The position numbers and the translations under genes are program-made. DNA of 64,000 bases from Uranotaenia lowii. Its lineage: Eukaryota > Arthropoda > Insecta > Diptera > Culicidae. Below are positions 21,868 through 32,109 of the stretch, in pieces. The DNA lies in contig NW_026597100.1 of assembly GCF_029784155.1 (NCBI RefSeq), positions 1 through 64,000 of the forward strand, read 5' to 3'. A model generated the notes under the pieces. That model ran no database searches and had not been told where the DNA came from. It saw only the letters and a list, made by a program, of their open reading frames with translations. The first letter of the stretch is position 1; every line of letters begins with the position of its first letter.

Positions 21868-24809
21868 CACAGTGGGGATTTTTGATCAATAAAAGGTACA
21901 TATTTCTGCGACTATCGCCTAAACTGTTCTAAATTTTAGAAAACTATCATTTCTTATGCAAAAAAACACAAGGAATCGATTGGTCTACACCGCTTTCTGA
22001 TAAAATGACTCCATACGTCTCATTTTGCCCTATTTCCCCTATTTTTTTTGGGTGTAAAGTTATAATTCCGATTGTAGCCATCTACCTTGCAGCAAAAAAG
22101 TCATACAAACTATACTTATTTATGTAAAAATGTCAGCTGAATCGATTGGTTTACTCCAATTTTTGTTTTCACTACGACAAGTGGCTCATTTTGCCTCTTT
22201 TCCCCTAAATTTAAGATTTTTTTCAAAGAAATGCAGTCAAACAAAGTGTAATCCCACAATTTTTCATCATGAATGATCATTTTTGGTAGATTTATTCATA
22301 TTCTAGCTAATCGCGTCTTTTTTGTACTAGAATAAATATAAATAGCTAAATATCCCCAACTTCCCCTAGATTTTTTGAATTTATGCATAAATTTCACTGT
22401 AGCAATCAAGCGATTCACGTATCAAATGCAAAAACCAAGTGATTTAGTGTAAAATTTGTCGCTGAATCGAGTGGTGTACACCGCTTAGTGCTCAGCTAAC
22501 GAGAATGGCCGCAACCAACCCGATTTCCCCTAAAATCGGACGATATGTGGAAAAAAATCATTATAACAAATTACAATGCATCATAAAATGCACAAAAATG
22601 ATTGAAACAGGTGTAAAACTTTTTGCTGAATCGAATGATGTACACCGCTTAGCGTTCAGTTGACGAGAAGAGCCTCAATCACCCCGATTTCCCCTAAATT
22701 CATTAAATTTCTTTGAAAAATACATTGTTACATACGAGAATTTAATTTAACAGATACAAAAAACATTGAATCGGGTGTAAAACTTATTGATGACTCAAAT
22801 GATGTACACCGCTAAGAGTGAAGTTGACGAGAAGAGTCACAACCACCCCGATTTCCCCTAAATTCATATTATTTATTCGAAAAAAATTGCAACAAACGAA
22901 AAGCTCTTGTAATTAATGAGATTGGTTTGAGTATCAGGGGTGCCAGGTGGTTTTGATAAAAGTCAGGACACCGCAATGATAAAAATCAGGATTTTTCAGG
23001 ACACCACTAAATTGATGAAAATAACATGCAGCTCTGCTTAGATTGCACAACTAAAGGCGAAAAACAGCTACTGAAGACGCCTAAAGTTATGCAATTAAAG
23101 CGATAAGAACCATGGATGGCCTGAAGTTAACATCGAAAAACACTATTTAAACATCATTTGAACCAAAGATTATCATCGGTTAAACTAGTTTAACTATTTT
23201 ATAGAAGATTTGTTCGATTTTCTCACCATTTAACAATAAATTCAGTGAAAATTTAATTATTTTTCAAAAATCAGGACAAATCAGGACATTTAAAAGGTCA
23301 TTTTTAAAAAATCAGGACAATTCAAGCGTTTTTGAAAAATCAGGACGGCTTCTCAAAAATCAGGACAAATCCTGAAAAATCAGGACACCTGACACCCCTG
23401 TTGAGTATTACTGTCGAATCGATGAGAAAAGCCTCATTATGTTTAAACCAATACCAATTTATCAATTTAACAAAATCTTTTTCAAATTTAGGGGTGATCC
23501 AGGCTTTTTTCGTCATCTTAACGTTCAGCAGTGTACATCATTCTGTTCAACAAGTAGTTTTTCACATGGTTCAGTTATTTCTGTGCGCTTTCTGATGCAT
23601 TCTCGAAAGTTACAAGAATTTTGTTCTTAAATTGCAAGTATTTAGGGGAAATTGTGTCAAATAGGACTTTATTCATCAACAGAATTTAAGCGGTGTCCAT
23701 TATTTTATTCAACAATTAGTTTCACATATGTTTTAATGTTTTTGTACCTTTTTCGATGCTTTCTCATTTGTTACTAGGATTTTTTGGTTCATATTGTATG
23801 AGTTTATGAAGGAATTTAAGATAAATTGGGGAAAATCAGACTTTTCATGTCAACTCAGTACTAAGCGGTGTTCTTCATTCGATTCAGCGATAAGTTTTAC
23901 ACCCGATTCAATGTTATTTGTATCTGTTAAATTAAATTTTCGTTTGTAACAATGTATTTTTCAAAGAAATTTAATGAATTTAGGGGAAATCGGGGGGATT
24001 GAGGTCTTCTCGTCAACTGAATGCTAAGCGGTGTATATCATTCGATTCAGCAAAAAGTTTTACACCTGTTTCAATCATTTTTGTGCATTTTATGATGCAT
24101 TGTCATTTGTTATAATGATTTTTTTCCACATATCGCCCGATTTTAGGGGAAATCGGATTGATTGCGGCCATTCTCGTTAGCTGAGCACTAAGCGGTGTAC
24201 ACCACTCGATTCAGTGAAAAATTTTACACTAAATCACTTGGTTTCTGCATTTGGTATGTGAATCGCTCGATTGTTACAGTGAAATTTATGCATAAATTCA
24301 AAAAAATCTAGGGGAAGTTGGGGATATTTAGCCATTTCTATTCAATTTTCTGCAAAACAGCGACACGATTAGCTAGAATATGAATAAATCTACCAAAAAT
24401 GTTCATTCACGATGAAAAATGGTTGGATTCCCCTTTGTTTGACTGCATTTCTTTGAAAAATTTCTTATGTTTAGGGGAAAAGAGGCAAAATGAGCCACTT
24501 GTCATAGTCAAAACAAAAATTGGAGTAAACCAATCGATTCAGCCGACATTTTTACATAAATATGTACGGTTTGTTTGACTTTTTTGTAGCAAAGTAGTTT
24601 GCTACAATCGGAATTATAACTTTACACCCTTAAATATAGGGGAAATCGGGCAAAATGAGGGGTTCAGAGACATTTTATCAAAAAGTAGTGCAGACCATTC
24701 GATTCCTCGTGTTTTTTTGCATAAGAAATGATAGTTTTCTAGGATTTAGTACTGTTTAGGCGATCGTCACAGTAATAGGTACCTTTTTTGATCAAAAATC
24801 CCCACTGTG
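21868..24809. mobile_element. Large fold-back element with tandemly repeated arms
   Basis: The outer ends are inverted: CACAGTGGGGATTTTTGATC at the left and GATCAAAAATCCCCACTGTG at the right. Left arm is about 21868-22934, right arm about 23409-24809. Each arm consists of tandem units of about 163 bp marked by (T)TTCCCCTA and a GTACACCGCTTAG-like core. Left units carry TTCCCCT at about 22033, 22201, 22361, 22526, 22689 and 22851; right units carry the complement at about 24638, 24472, 24311, 24147, 23981, 23828, 23644 and 23489. No transposase is encoded. The architecture resembles fold-back (FB/Galileo-type) elements. A hAT-type MITE sits between the arms. Confidence 0.8.
22935..23400. mobile_element. 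hAT-type MITE within the fold-back element
   Basis: It begins CAGGGGTGCCAGGTG and ends CACCTGACACCCCTG. An 8-bp duplication, TTGAGTAT, lies at 22927-22934 and 23401-23408. An 8-bp target duplication and CAGGGGTG termini are hallmarks of the hAT superfamily. The 466-bp interior repeats TCAGGACA-like motifs (at least eight) and encodes nothing, so it is non-autonomous. Confidence 0.85.
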
Positions 24810-25190
24810 CATTGTTTGAGCAAAAATTAAAAAAAAGGGTCATCAATGATGATCATGATTAATTTTATATCCTTTGAGTTTGTTTCGAACTGCCTTAGCA
24901 ATTGATAAACTAGCATTTGTAAATATTATGAAGGTGTTTTGTATCCTTTATGATCAAGAAAACTCGTTAAAACCGTCAAAATAGAGACTGACCAATGTTA
25001 CCCCAAAGCATCATTTTCAAAACAAAAATGAAATCGATTTTTAAATCAAATTTAAAGTAGTCTAATAAATTTCTACAACCATGTTTTACATTCATATGAG
25101 TCCATTACTGTTTTTAAAAATATGAAACATGTCGCATTCCCCTTCACAGAAAAATTAATTGAAAAATATTGAAAAAAATTATCAATCTTA
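24810..25190. other. AT-rich spacer, no gene seen
   Basis: Short AT-rich spacer between the fold-back element and a GC-richer repeat-like segment. Nothing recognised. Confidence 0.35.
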
Positions 25191-25199
25191 CCCCGGATT

Positions 25200-25910
25200 A
25201 CGGTATGAGAGACCCGACACGCTTCCGGTTTTAAGCGCCACTTCCGATTGGAAGGCTATCTACCCTTTCTTATTTTGCCCAGCTGATGAGACTCGGTCGT
25301 GAGTTCCTTTTTGATTCCCTATTTCGGGAAAGAAGAGAAAGGGACTCTTAAAAGGGATCCGTACTTCGACCCTTGAGGACCGCTCCGAAGTCGAGACGAA
25401 ACCCGGGAGAATTCCGTGAAAATGGGAGTTAGCTGTTCGTTAAGAAAGCAAGCTAGGGGTGCTATAATCATCGGACGAGACCAAACCCCTTTACCTGGAT
25501 CAGAAAAGATAGAAATCGATCGGATTCGCGGCCAATCTCCGCAGCAAAAGGAACAAGTAAATAATATATCCCGAACAACGAACAGCGTGTGACTTCCTTT
25601 CCAGTTACCCCAATCAGTCGACCATTACAAAAGTAGTCGCTATTTCATTACAATAATTCAATTCGTTTTATTGTCTTTTTCGTGTAGTGTTTACATAATA
25701 CCTAATTTTAGGCCTAGACCAGGGGAGTGGGCACAAGAGAGATGTCTGTGTATTCTCGCGTGTCATGATGGTTAGCCGTCCCGACGGATTGTAAGGCGTC
25801 CCGATGGATTGTGAGGCTGAACAATAACTGTTGTGTGGGGCTACAGTCTGAACTTTGGGAGCATTTCTCAAACTCGGGGGTCTTAAAAGCTTTGTATTGG
25901 TTCAAAACTC
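25200..25910. other. GC-richer segment, possibly LTR-derived
   Basis: An abrupt GC-rich block (for example GAGACCCGACACGCTTCCGG, and a near-duplicate pair CCGTCCCGACGGATTGTAAG / CGTCCCGATGGATTGTGAGG at 25777 and 25798). Its composition resembles a solo LTR of a BEL or copia element, but no terminal TG...CA pair with a target duplication could be fixed. Treat the class as unknown. Confidence 0.25.
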
Positions 25911-26238
25911 ATCCATGGTTTTTTGCAGAATTTTAAAGTAACGTTTACAAGAGTAAATTTGAGCTTTTACTGAACCCTGAACAATTTGAACAATACTGTA
26001 AGTTCGACGGTGCACGAAATGTGCGAAATGTTCGATACCGTCGCGACGACATCATTGCCACGGGCGTCTCTCTTGTCCTCACCCCCCTGGCCTAGACGAT
26101 TTTTCCCTCTTTCTACTTTTAACTAGCAGTGCATTTTGGTGGAGACGCTTGGTTTCTTCAGTTTTGCGTTGAATAAATCATTTCATTTTCGTTTGGTTTT
26201 TCGATTTTTCCACCTCGTGGGTGGTGGAAAGGCTTTAC

Positions 26239-27439
26239 TGTACTCTTCTTTTGGAGAAATTTTACCAAATGTATTTACTCTTTTTTTTTTTGTTGAAAGA
26301 TATTTGATCAGAAAAACCTTAAGAAAATTGCCTTAGCATTTTGTTTTAATAAACATACATTTTTAGTTGTCATAAACAGTGAGTGCAATAAGCGCCTTTG
26401 ATTATGCAAACAGTAATCAATATGTTCCAAATTTAAGTACATCTATTACAGGAATATTAAAAAAAATATATAATTGTCATGTAAGTCACATAACCTTCAA
26501 GACATTAGCTAGGGTTACCAAATCCCGCGACACCAAAAAGAGTAAATTGAGATCATTTATCCAAAAGTCAGGAGAAACGTTGAACAGTAGAATCCTGTCA
26601 GCCGTACTCCAGTTTTCTGAACTCCCGCGTTATCCCAGCCATCAGGTTGACCCAAGATCCTTATATTTATCAAGCTTTGCGTCCGAATGGTATGCAAAAG
26701 GATGTACAGTAGAACCCTTCTTACCCGAGAAAGTCGGGGGAGGGACCATCTCGGATAAATGAAACCTCGGATTACACGAAATACATTGACAGACTCAATC
26801 CTTTTGCTCTAGTTTTGCATATCATTCAGGCGCAAAGCTCGGTTCTTAAATACATGAATATTATTTTTCTGTTTACGTGGCGTTTCTGGCAAGTTTGGAT
26901 TTTGAACTTGCCAATTGCCAAAATGTCAATTTAATACTGTTTTTTTTAGGAATTTAACCTATTAAGGTCATTCTTCCTCAAGATTTAATACTTCAACAAT
27001 ATATCGTGATGATAAAAACATTTAACATGGATTTTAAATGAAAATAGTAGCTCGGATAAGCAGGGTTCTACTGTACATATTTCGTGCTATCTGAAGCACC
27101 GAGATATATCAATTCAATCAAAAACTGTCAATGACTCGGAAGTTATGTGACTTACATGACAATTTACTTTTGAAATATTCTTGTTCTTAACCTAAATTTT
27201 TTGATAACTGCTTGCATACTCAAAGGCGCTTATCGCGCTCACTGTTTATAACGACTAAAAATGCATGATTTAGGACAAAATGTTAAAGTAATTTGTTGTA
27301 AGCTGAATTCCTTTCGTAGTTTTTGCATAAGATGTAAAACAACTTCATAAAATGGAAGAAATACGTCGATTTTTCTGATCAAATGTCTTTCAACAAAAAA
27401 AAGAGTACATTTGGTAAAATTTCACAAAAAGAAGAGTAC
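26239..27439. mobile_element. Inverted-repeat element with arms of about 270-310 bp
   Basis: Left arm (26239-26511) begins GTACTCTTCTTTTGG and contains ATTTGATCAGAAAAACC, GTGAGTGCAATAAGCGCC and CATGTAAGTCACATAACC. The right arm (about 27129-27439) carries these blocks in inverted order and orientation and ends AAGAAGAGTAC. The arms show mismatches, so the insertion is old. A pogo-like MITE lies in the interior. Confidence 0.65.
26707..27073. mobile_element. Pogo/Tigger-like MITE
   Basis: It starts CAGTAGAACCCTTCTTACCC and ends with GATAAGCAGGGTTCTACTG, an inverted repeat, with TA on both sides. The paired phrases CTCGGATAA and ACCTCGGATTAC inside are shared with related copies at 27564-28256, 29991 and 55978. 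TA duplication and CAGTAGAACC termini fit pogo-type elements (inference). No transposase. Confidence 0.7.
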
Positions 27440-27563
27440 GCCCATTTTTCGATGGAAAAAGAGTACATGTACTCTTAAAAGAGTACGTATGATAACCCTA
27501 CATTAACAGTATTTGTTTAAAATTGAATATCTCGGTGCCAACTCTGATAGCACGAAATATGTC

Positions 27564-28256
27564 CAGTAGAACCCCGCTTATCCGAGCTCCGGTTATCCAA
27601 GTTTTCGCGTTATCCGAGCAAGCATCCAAAATCTCTGTAATGTGTTTTATCATCGCGATATATTTTTTAGCTATTAAATTGACGTTTTTGGAAAGTTTGA
27701 TGTCTAAACTTGCCAGAAACGTCGATTAAATAGAAAAATAAAATCCATGTTAGAACCGAGCTATACGCCCTTCTGGATGTTATCAAAGATCTCCAAGTAT
27801 CAAGATAGTCGGGCTGTTGTTTTTTCGAAAAAATGTTTGATGTCACCTACACAATGTTTATGATGCTGCCGCCCTGCGAGATGGGGTCCAAGCTTTGCAG
27901 CTTTCCACACAAGTATTGCAGCTTTGCATTCAAGCTTTGAGTGCAAGCACATCATCACACTAATACTTAGAAAATCAAGCATAGCTTCACTCACACAATG
28001 TTTATGTTTATATTGTTTACTACAATGAAATTTGCAGTGGTGCATGTGTGTGCGTGAAAAAAGTTCAAACTCGAGCTTGGATCTCAACCCGTCGACCCTC
28101 ATTTGGCGCTAGTGTTTTGTCTCCAGAATTCCGTGGAAGCCGATAGCGCCTGATGTTATGCAATACCAGAACAAAAGAAAATGGGTTTGTCAATGTGTTT
28201 TGTTTCATCCGAGGTGGTCTCTCCCCCGACTACCTCGGGTAAGCGAGGTTCTACTG
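27564..28256. mobile_element. Pogo/Tigger-like MITE, second copy
   Basis: Left end CAGTAGAACCCCGCTTATCC, right end CTCGGGTAAGCGAGGTTCTA followed by CTG. The right flank is TA; the left flank has decayed to GTC. It is 693 bp with an unrelated interior, and encodes nothing convincing. Fragments of the same family follow at about 28435 and 29991. Confidence 0.55.
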
Positions 28257-28259
28257 TAC

Positions 28260-30231
28260 ATTCTTTTGCATAACTTCCGGGCGCAAAGCTCGATAAAAAA
28301 GTACAGTGGTGTTATAGAGTAGCATTCTCTGGCCAAAACATTAAAACGAAGAAGAAGAAGAAGAAAGCTCGATAAATATGAGAATCTTGTGTCAATCTGA
28401 TGGCTGGAATAACTGGACTGGGAGAGCTGGTGTTTGGATAAGCGGTATTCTACTATTTAACGATTCTCTTGTGTCACCTGAGAAAAATAAACAAACCAAT
28501 TTCTAATTATAAATATGTCTACCATGGAAGTTTAATATTGAAATTTGAATATAAAATCTATTTTACAATCCAAAACTTTCGGTTGTTACTAAAAAAAACT
28601 GATTTTTAGCAATTAAGATAGCTGGTTTCCTGCAATCACAGAGAACAGACATACAAGCTAGCCCACGAAAGTTGTGTAAAAATCCCAACACCCTTTTTGA
28701 ACCAATTTTTGTCTTTTGGCTGGGCCACCAGATGGCTCCAAACACACCAAAGAGAACTGTCAAAACAAAGCTGACTAAGTTTCAGTCAGTTTTCTAAAGG
28801 TCGTATGTGCTGCTTAGCATGCTTCAAGAAAATCGATGTTGAAGTTTCGTTCGAAACTTGATGAACGAACGTTCATCATGTTGCATGAAAAAATAATCAT
28901 AAAAGTTAGTTATTATCTTTTTCCTTCAAATTTGTTAGAAATACATAGTTTTAAACAGCTGGATGCTAAAGTGATATGTGAAAGTAACCCGCTTTGAGAT
29001 GCCTAGAATCAATACTTCTGGGTAAGACTGATCGTCAAGAATGTTCTTGTATTTGACTGGACATAGGTGATGCATTGTCTTACATAAATTACTGTTCAAG
29101 AAGTGTGAAAACTTAAACCGAAGCTGTTAGTTATCTTAACATTCATAGTAGTGCAAAAATAAAGAAAGTGAATTTTCGCCCAGATAAAGTAATTCTGATT
29201 TCATTTATTTAGCAATGCATTAAAGCCGTCCATTTTACTGAGACATTGGATTCATTTTTTGGGAGCTCATATACGATTACGCCTTTTTGAAAACTGGGCA
29301 CTTTAAAGTTGATTTGTAACTTTTGAACGGCGCAATAGTGTAGTGACCGAAAAGCACTTTAGTTTTAATTGAATCATAAACTAGAAGGATACGCGAACGC
29401 GACTTGTAAAAAATCATAATCTATAATTACAACCATCACTCGCAAAATTCGTTAACTGAATGACCCCTTTTTTTCTTCGTTACACGCTCATTCCCATCTC
29501 CAATATTTGAGTAATCATTTATTTTTATTTCATCCCGAAATTACTCATTTATGGAATGACAGGAGAATAACTACCTAATAATTAATATAAATTTCACTAA
29601 ATAATTTATTTAGCGATGAATACCTTTTATTTCTATAACTATTTCCTACAAATAGATGGCACTGTTTGTAGTCAATTTCTAACGTATTTTTCGGGTGATA
29701 GCATTTGAAATTTTACACACTTTTTTGACGATTTTTTGTTCGAGCTTGTACGTCTGTTCTCTGTGCTGCAATTGATGTTGCTGGATTTTCAGCATTTAAG
29801 ATTTCTTATCGTTTCCGACCATTTATATTGCTGCACGTTTTGCTGGAAAACCAGTGGGACCAAAACCAGCAAAATTTGCTGGTTTCTAACAATTCAAAAT
29901 ATGCTGTGTATATTCCATGGAAAATCAAGTAAAAAAATTGGTGACATTGGTGATGGTTTTCCGATTTTTGGCCACCTGACCTCCCATAGTCAGTGGAACC
30001 ACGCTTATCCGAGCTTCAGTTACTCGAACTTCCGCGTTATCGGAGCTGTGGCTTGCTTCATACAAGATCCTCACATTGAGATATCGAAAAATGCGCCTGG
30101 AAGATATGCAAAACCAAAGCAGAAGGATAGTGTTTCGTGAGATAACCAACAAATAGCTTATGCTTGACAAGTGTAAGTTTATCAAAATGGTATGCTTCCT
30201 ACGCTAAATAATTGAAAACATACATACATAT
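28260..30231. other. Spacer with decayed repeats
   Basis: No gene seen. Contains a (GAA)n microsatellite at about 28350, a pogo-like end CAGTGGAACCACGCTTATCC at 29991, and TTGCTGG-type motifs at 29780-29890 related to those near 12 kb. Confidence 0.35.
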
Positions 30232-30233
30232 AT

Positions 30234-30451
30234 AGGGTAACGGACTTATTTTGGACCAGAGGACCAATTTTGGACCATCTTTTCTAGCTCTCTTATAAAG
30301 CAAATAATCATGAATTTTTTTTAGCAATATTGTTGAAGCCCGGGCACTTAATGTAACGCACTATTTTTTTTTTCATTATAAGTTGCTTTTTAAGAGAGCT
30401 AAACAAGGTGGTCCAAAATTGGTCCACTGGTCCAAAATAAGTACGTTACCC
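30234..30451. mobile_element. Palindromic MITE (GGGTAACG ends)
   Basis: It begins GGGTAACGGACTTATTTTGG and ends CCAAAATAAGTACGTTACCC, with TA on both sides. Inner blocks GGACCAATTTTGGACCA and AGCTCTCTTA also pair with the opposite arm. At 218 bp it is too short to encode a transposase. Confidence 0.75.
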
Positions 30452-30455
30452 TATA

Positions 30456-31508
30456 TGTTAAAATATCGATAATAAATGGTGACACTCTGGGATTTTGAAA
30501 TAATGATTCCAAATAGTCAGCAATTTGTTAAACTGTGATGCAAAAAAATCGCAAACTGGATATTAAAGTTAGGTTTAAATGTTGCATTCTCAAAAGGATC
30601 TCCGCAAATGTAGCAAGTGATGATATTCGCCTTTCGTTTTCGTTCAATATATTTTCATTGCCAACATCAGAGCGTTTAATGTAACCTGTTCATTCATAGA
30701 TGGTACAAAATTGAACACATTTTCAAAATAGCATGTACCTAATTTTTGTACCATTTGTACCATTTCACATTCAATTCGTTGTTCGGACGATCCTTAATTG
30801 CTCGTTATTCAAAAGGCGCGTCATTTTCACAAAATGTCGCTAAATCTTTCAAAAAAAAAATATTTTATCAAATGACATTGCAAATCAAACTATCTTTATC
30901 CGAAATTTCAACGAAAATGTTAAGTTGTAAAAATCTGAAGACACCCCCCCCCCCCTTCCTTGTGATATGAATCAGAGATATGATAAATTACTTAAAAGTT
31001 TTTTTTAATACTAATTTAAGAATACTATTCTATGAGACATTACTCAATATATGATACTAAACGTGACATAAAGCCGCATATGCAATAAAACGCATCCAAA
31101 TAATTCAGAAATCAATGCAAATGCACACATTTCCGCTGCCAGCGACCAACAAGCCGGCTCAAATCCGATAGCGCTGCTAACACACTAACGGGCAATAACA
31201 CCGGGGCAACTATAAACCCAATCCAAAATGGATCATTTATTTCAATCAACAACACACGATAAGTGGTTCTCCGACCTGCCGCTTTTCTCACATCTCAAAC
31301 TAATCCTTTGCTATGCTGGGACGGTGTTGTGCCAGCACAGCGTGATCTTGTTTTGTTAGTCGGCTTTGAACTTGAACCTAGAACCGAAAATGCTCTGCTA
31401 CATATTTAGTCCCGTGGATTATGGCTTTTAAGAAACTTAACAGAAAGCATTGCGGATCAGTCAAAGGGGATTTCAAATTGTCTTTATGTTTTGTACAGAA
31501 TGATTGTT
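30456..31508. other. Spacer left of the Gypsy element
   Basis: No gene seen. It includes the C12 run at 30944-30955 and a GC-richer part at 31130-31400 with no identifiable feature. Confidence 0.35.
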
Positions 31509-31513
31509 ACCTG

Positions 31514-31789
31514 TGTTTTGTCCCGCGTTAGTTAGGGAAACAAGGGGAGTGATATCTCGATCGAACGATCCGGTCAAGTTGGGAGTCTAACTAAGATTAA
31601 TTTTATTATCCATTTCTTAAACCTACATTCGGGTGGCGACCTACACGTAGCTTACGCGTAGTCAGCATAAACAAACATCGGACGATCGAAGTACAGTTTC
31701 CTTTTGCTTGTGTCAGCATAAAGGACTGAACCTTGGACCGTCGCGATAGAATGTTCGCATGGGCGTAGCTAGTGGGGGCATCCACCACA
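31514..31789 (-). repeat. 3' LTR of the Gypsy element
   Basis: 276 bp, reading TGTTTTGTCC...CCACCACA on the plus strand, hence TGTGGTGG...ACAAAACA in element sense (TG...CA ends). Base-by-base reading against 37580-37855 shows no difference. Confidence 0.95.
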
Positions 31790-31801
31790 CGCCCTTTCTT
31801 A
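31790..31801 (-). other. Polypurine tract candidate
   Basis: In element sense TAAGAAAGGGCG directly precedes the 3' LTR. It is the expected site for plus-strand DNA priming. Confidence 0.6.
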
Positions 31802-32109
31802 TAAAATTTAAAAATTATGCTATTGTTTAATTTTTAAATTAAGTTTAAAGTTGTTATAGTCTTCTTCTTATTTATAGTAGTATAATAAGCAATAAATTGA
31901 TTTGTTGATAAGTTGTTACTAATTGATATTGTTATTGATTACATTGAGATATTGTTTCTTGAACTGTTAATGCAAAAACTAATATTGTATAAATATATTT
32001 AACTGAAGATCATCTAGTGTTTCGAATAAAGTGTTACAATGATTTATTATGGTGAATTACAATTATGGTTTATTGTTATTATTACTATTATTATTATTAG
32101 TATTATTTT
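31802..32109 (-). other. 3' untranslated region of the Gypsy element
   Basis: AT-rich stretch between the pol stop and the polypurine tract, including a (TTA/TAA)n microsatellite at about 32065-32107. Nothing coding is seen. Confidence 0.6.

Noticed and set aside
21822..21890. Fifth tRNA-like B-box (GGAATTGAACCC) beside the fold-back end
   Set aside because: No matching A-box and it overlaps the fold-back terminus; too weak to list as a feature.
21868..24809. CRISPR-like repeat array
   Set aside because: Unit length (about 163 bp), inverted arms and eukaryotic context fit a fold-back transposon, not CRISPR.
26379..26762. A 127-codon plus-strand frame
   Set aside because: It begins inside an inverted-repeat arm and ends inside a pogo-like MITE, so it is a chance frame over repeats.
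29736..30140. A 134-codon plus-strand frame
   Set aside because: It runs across repeat fragments (TTGCTGG motifs, pogo-like end) and shows no domain.
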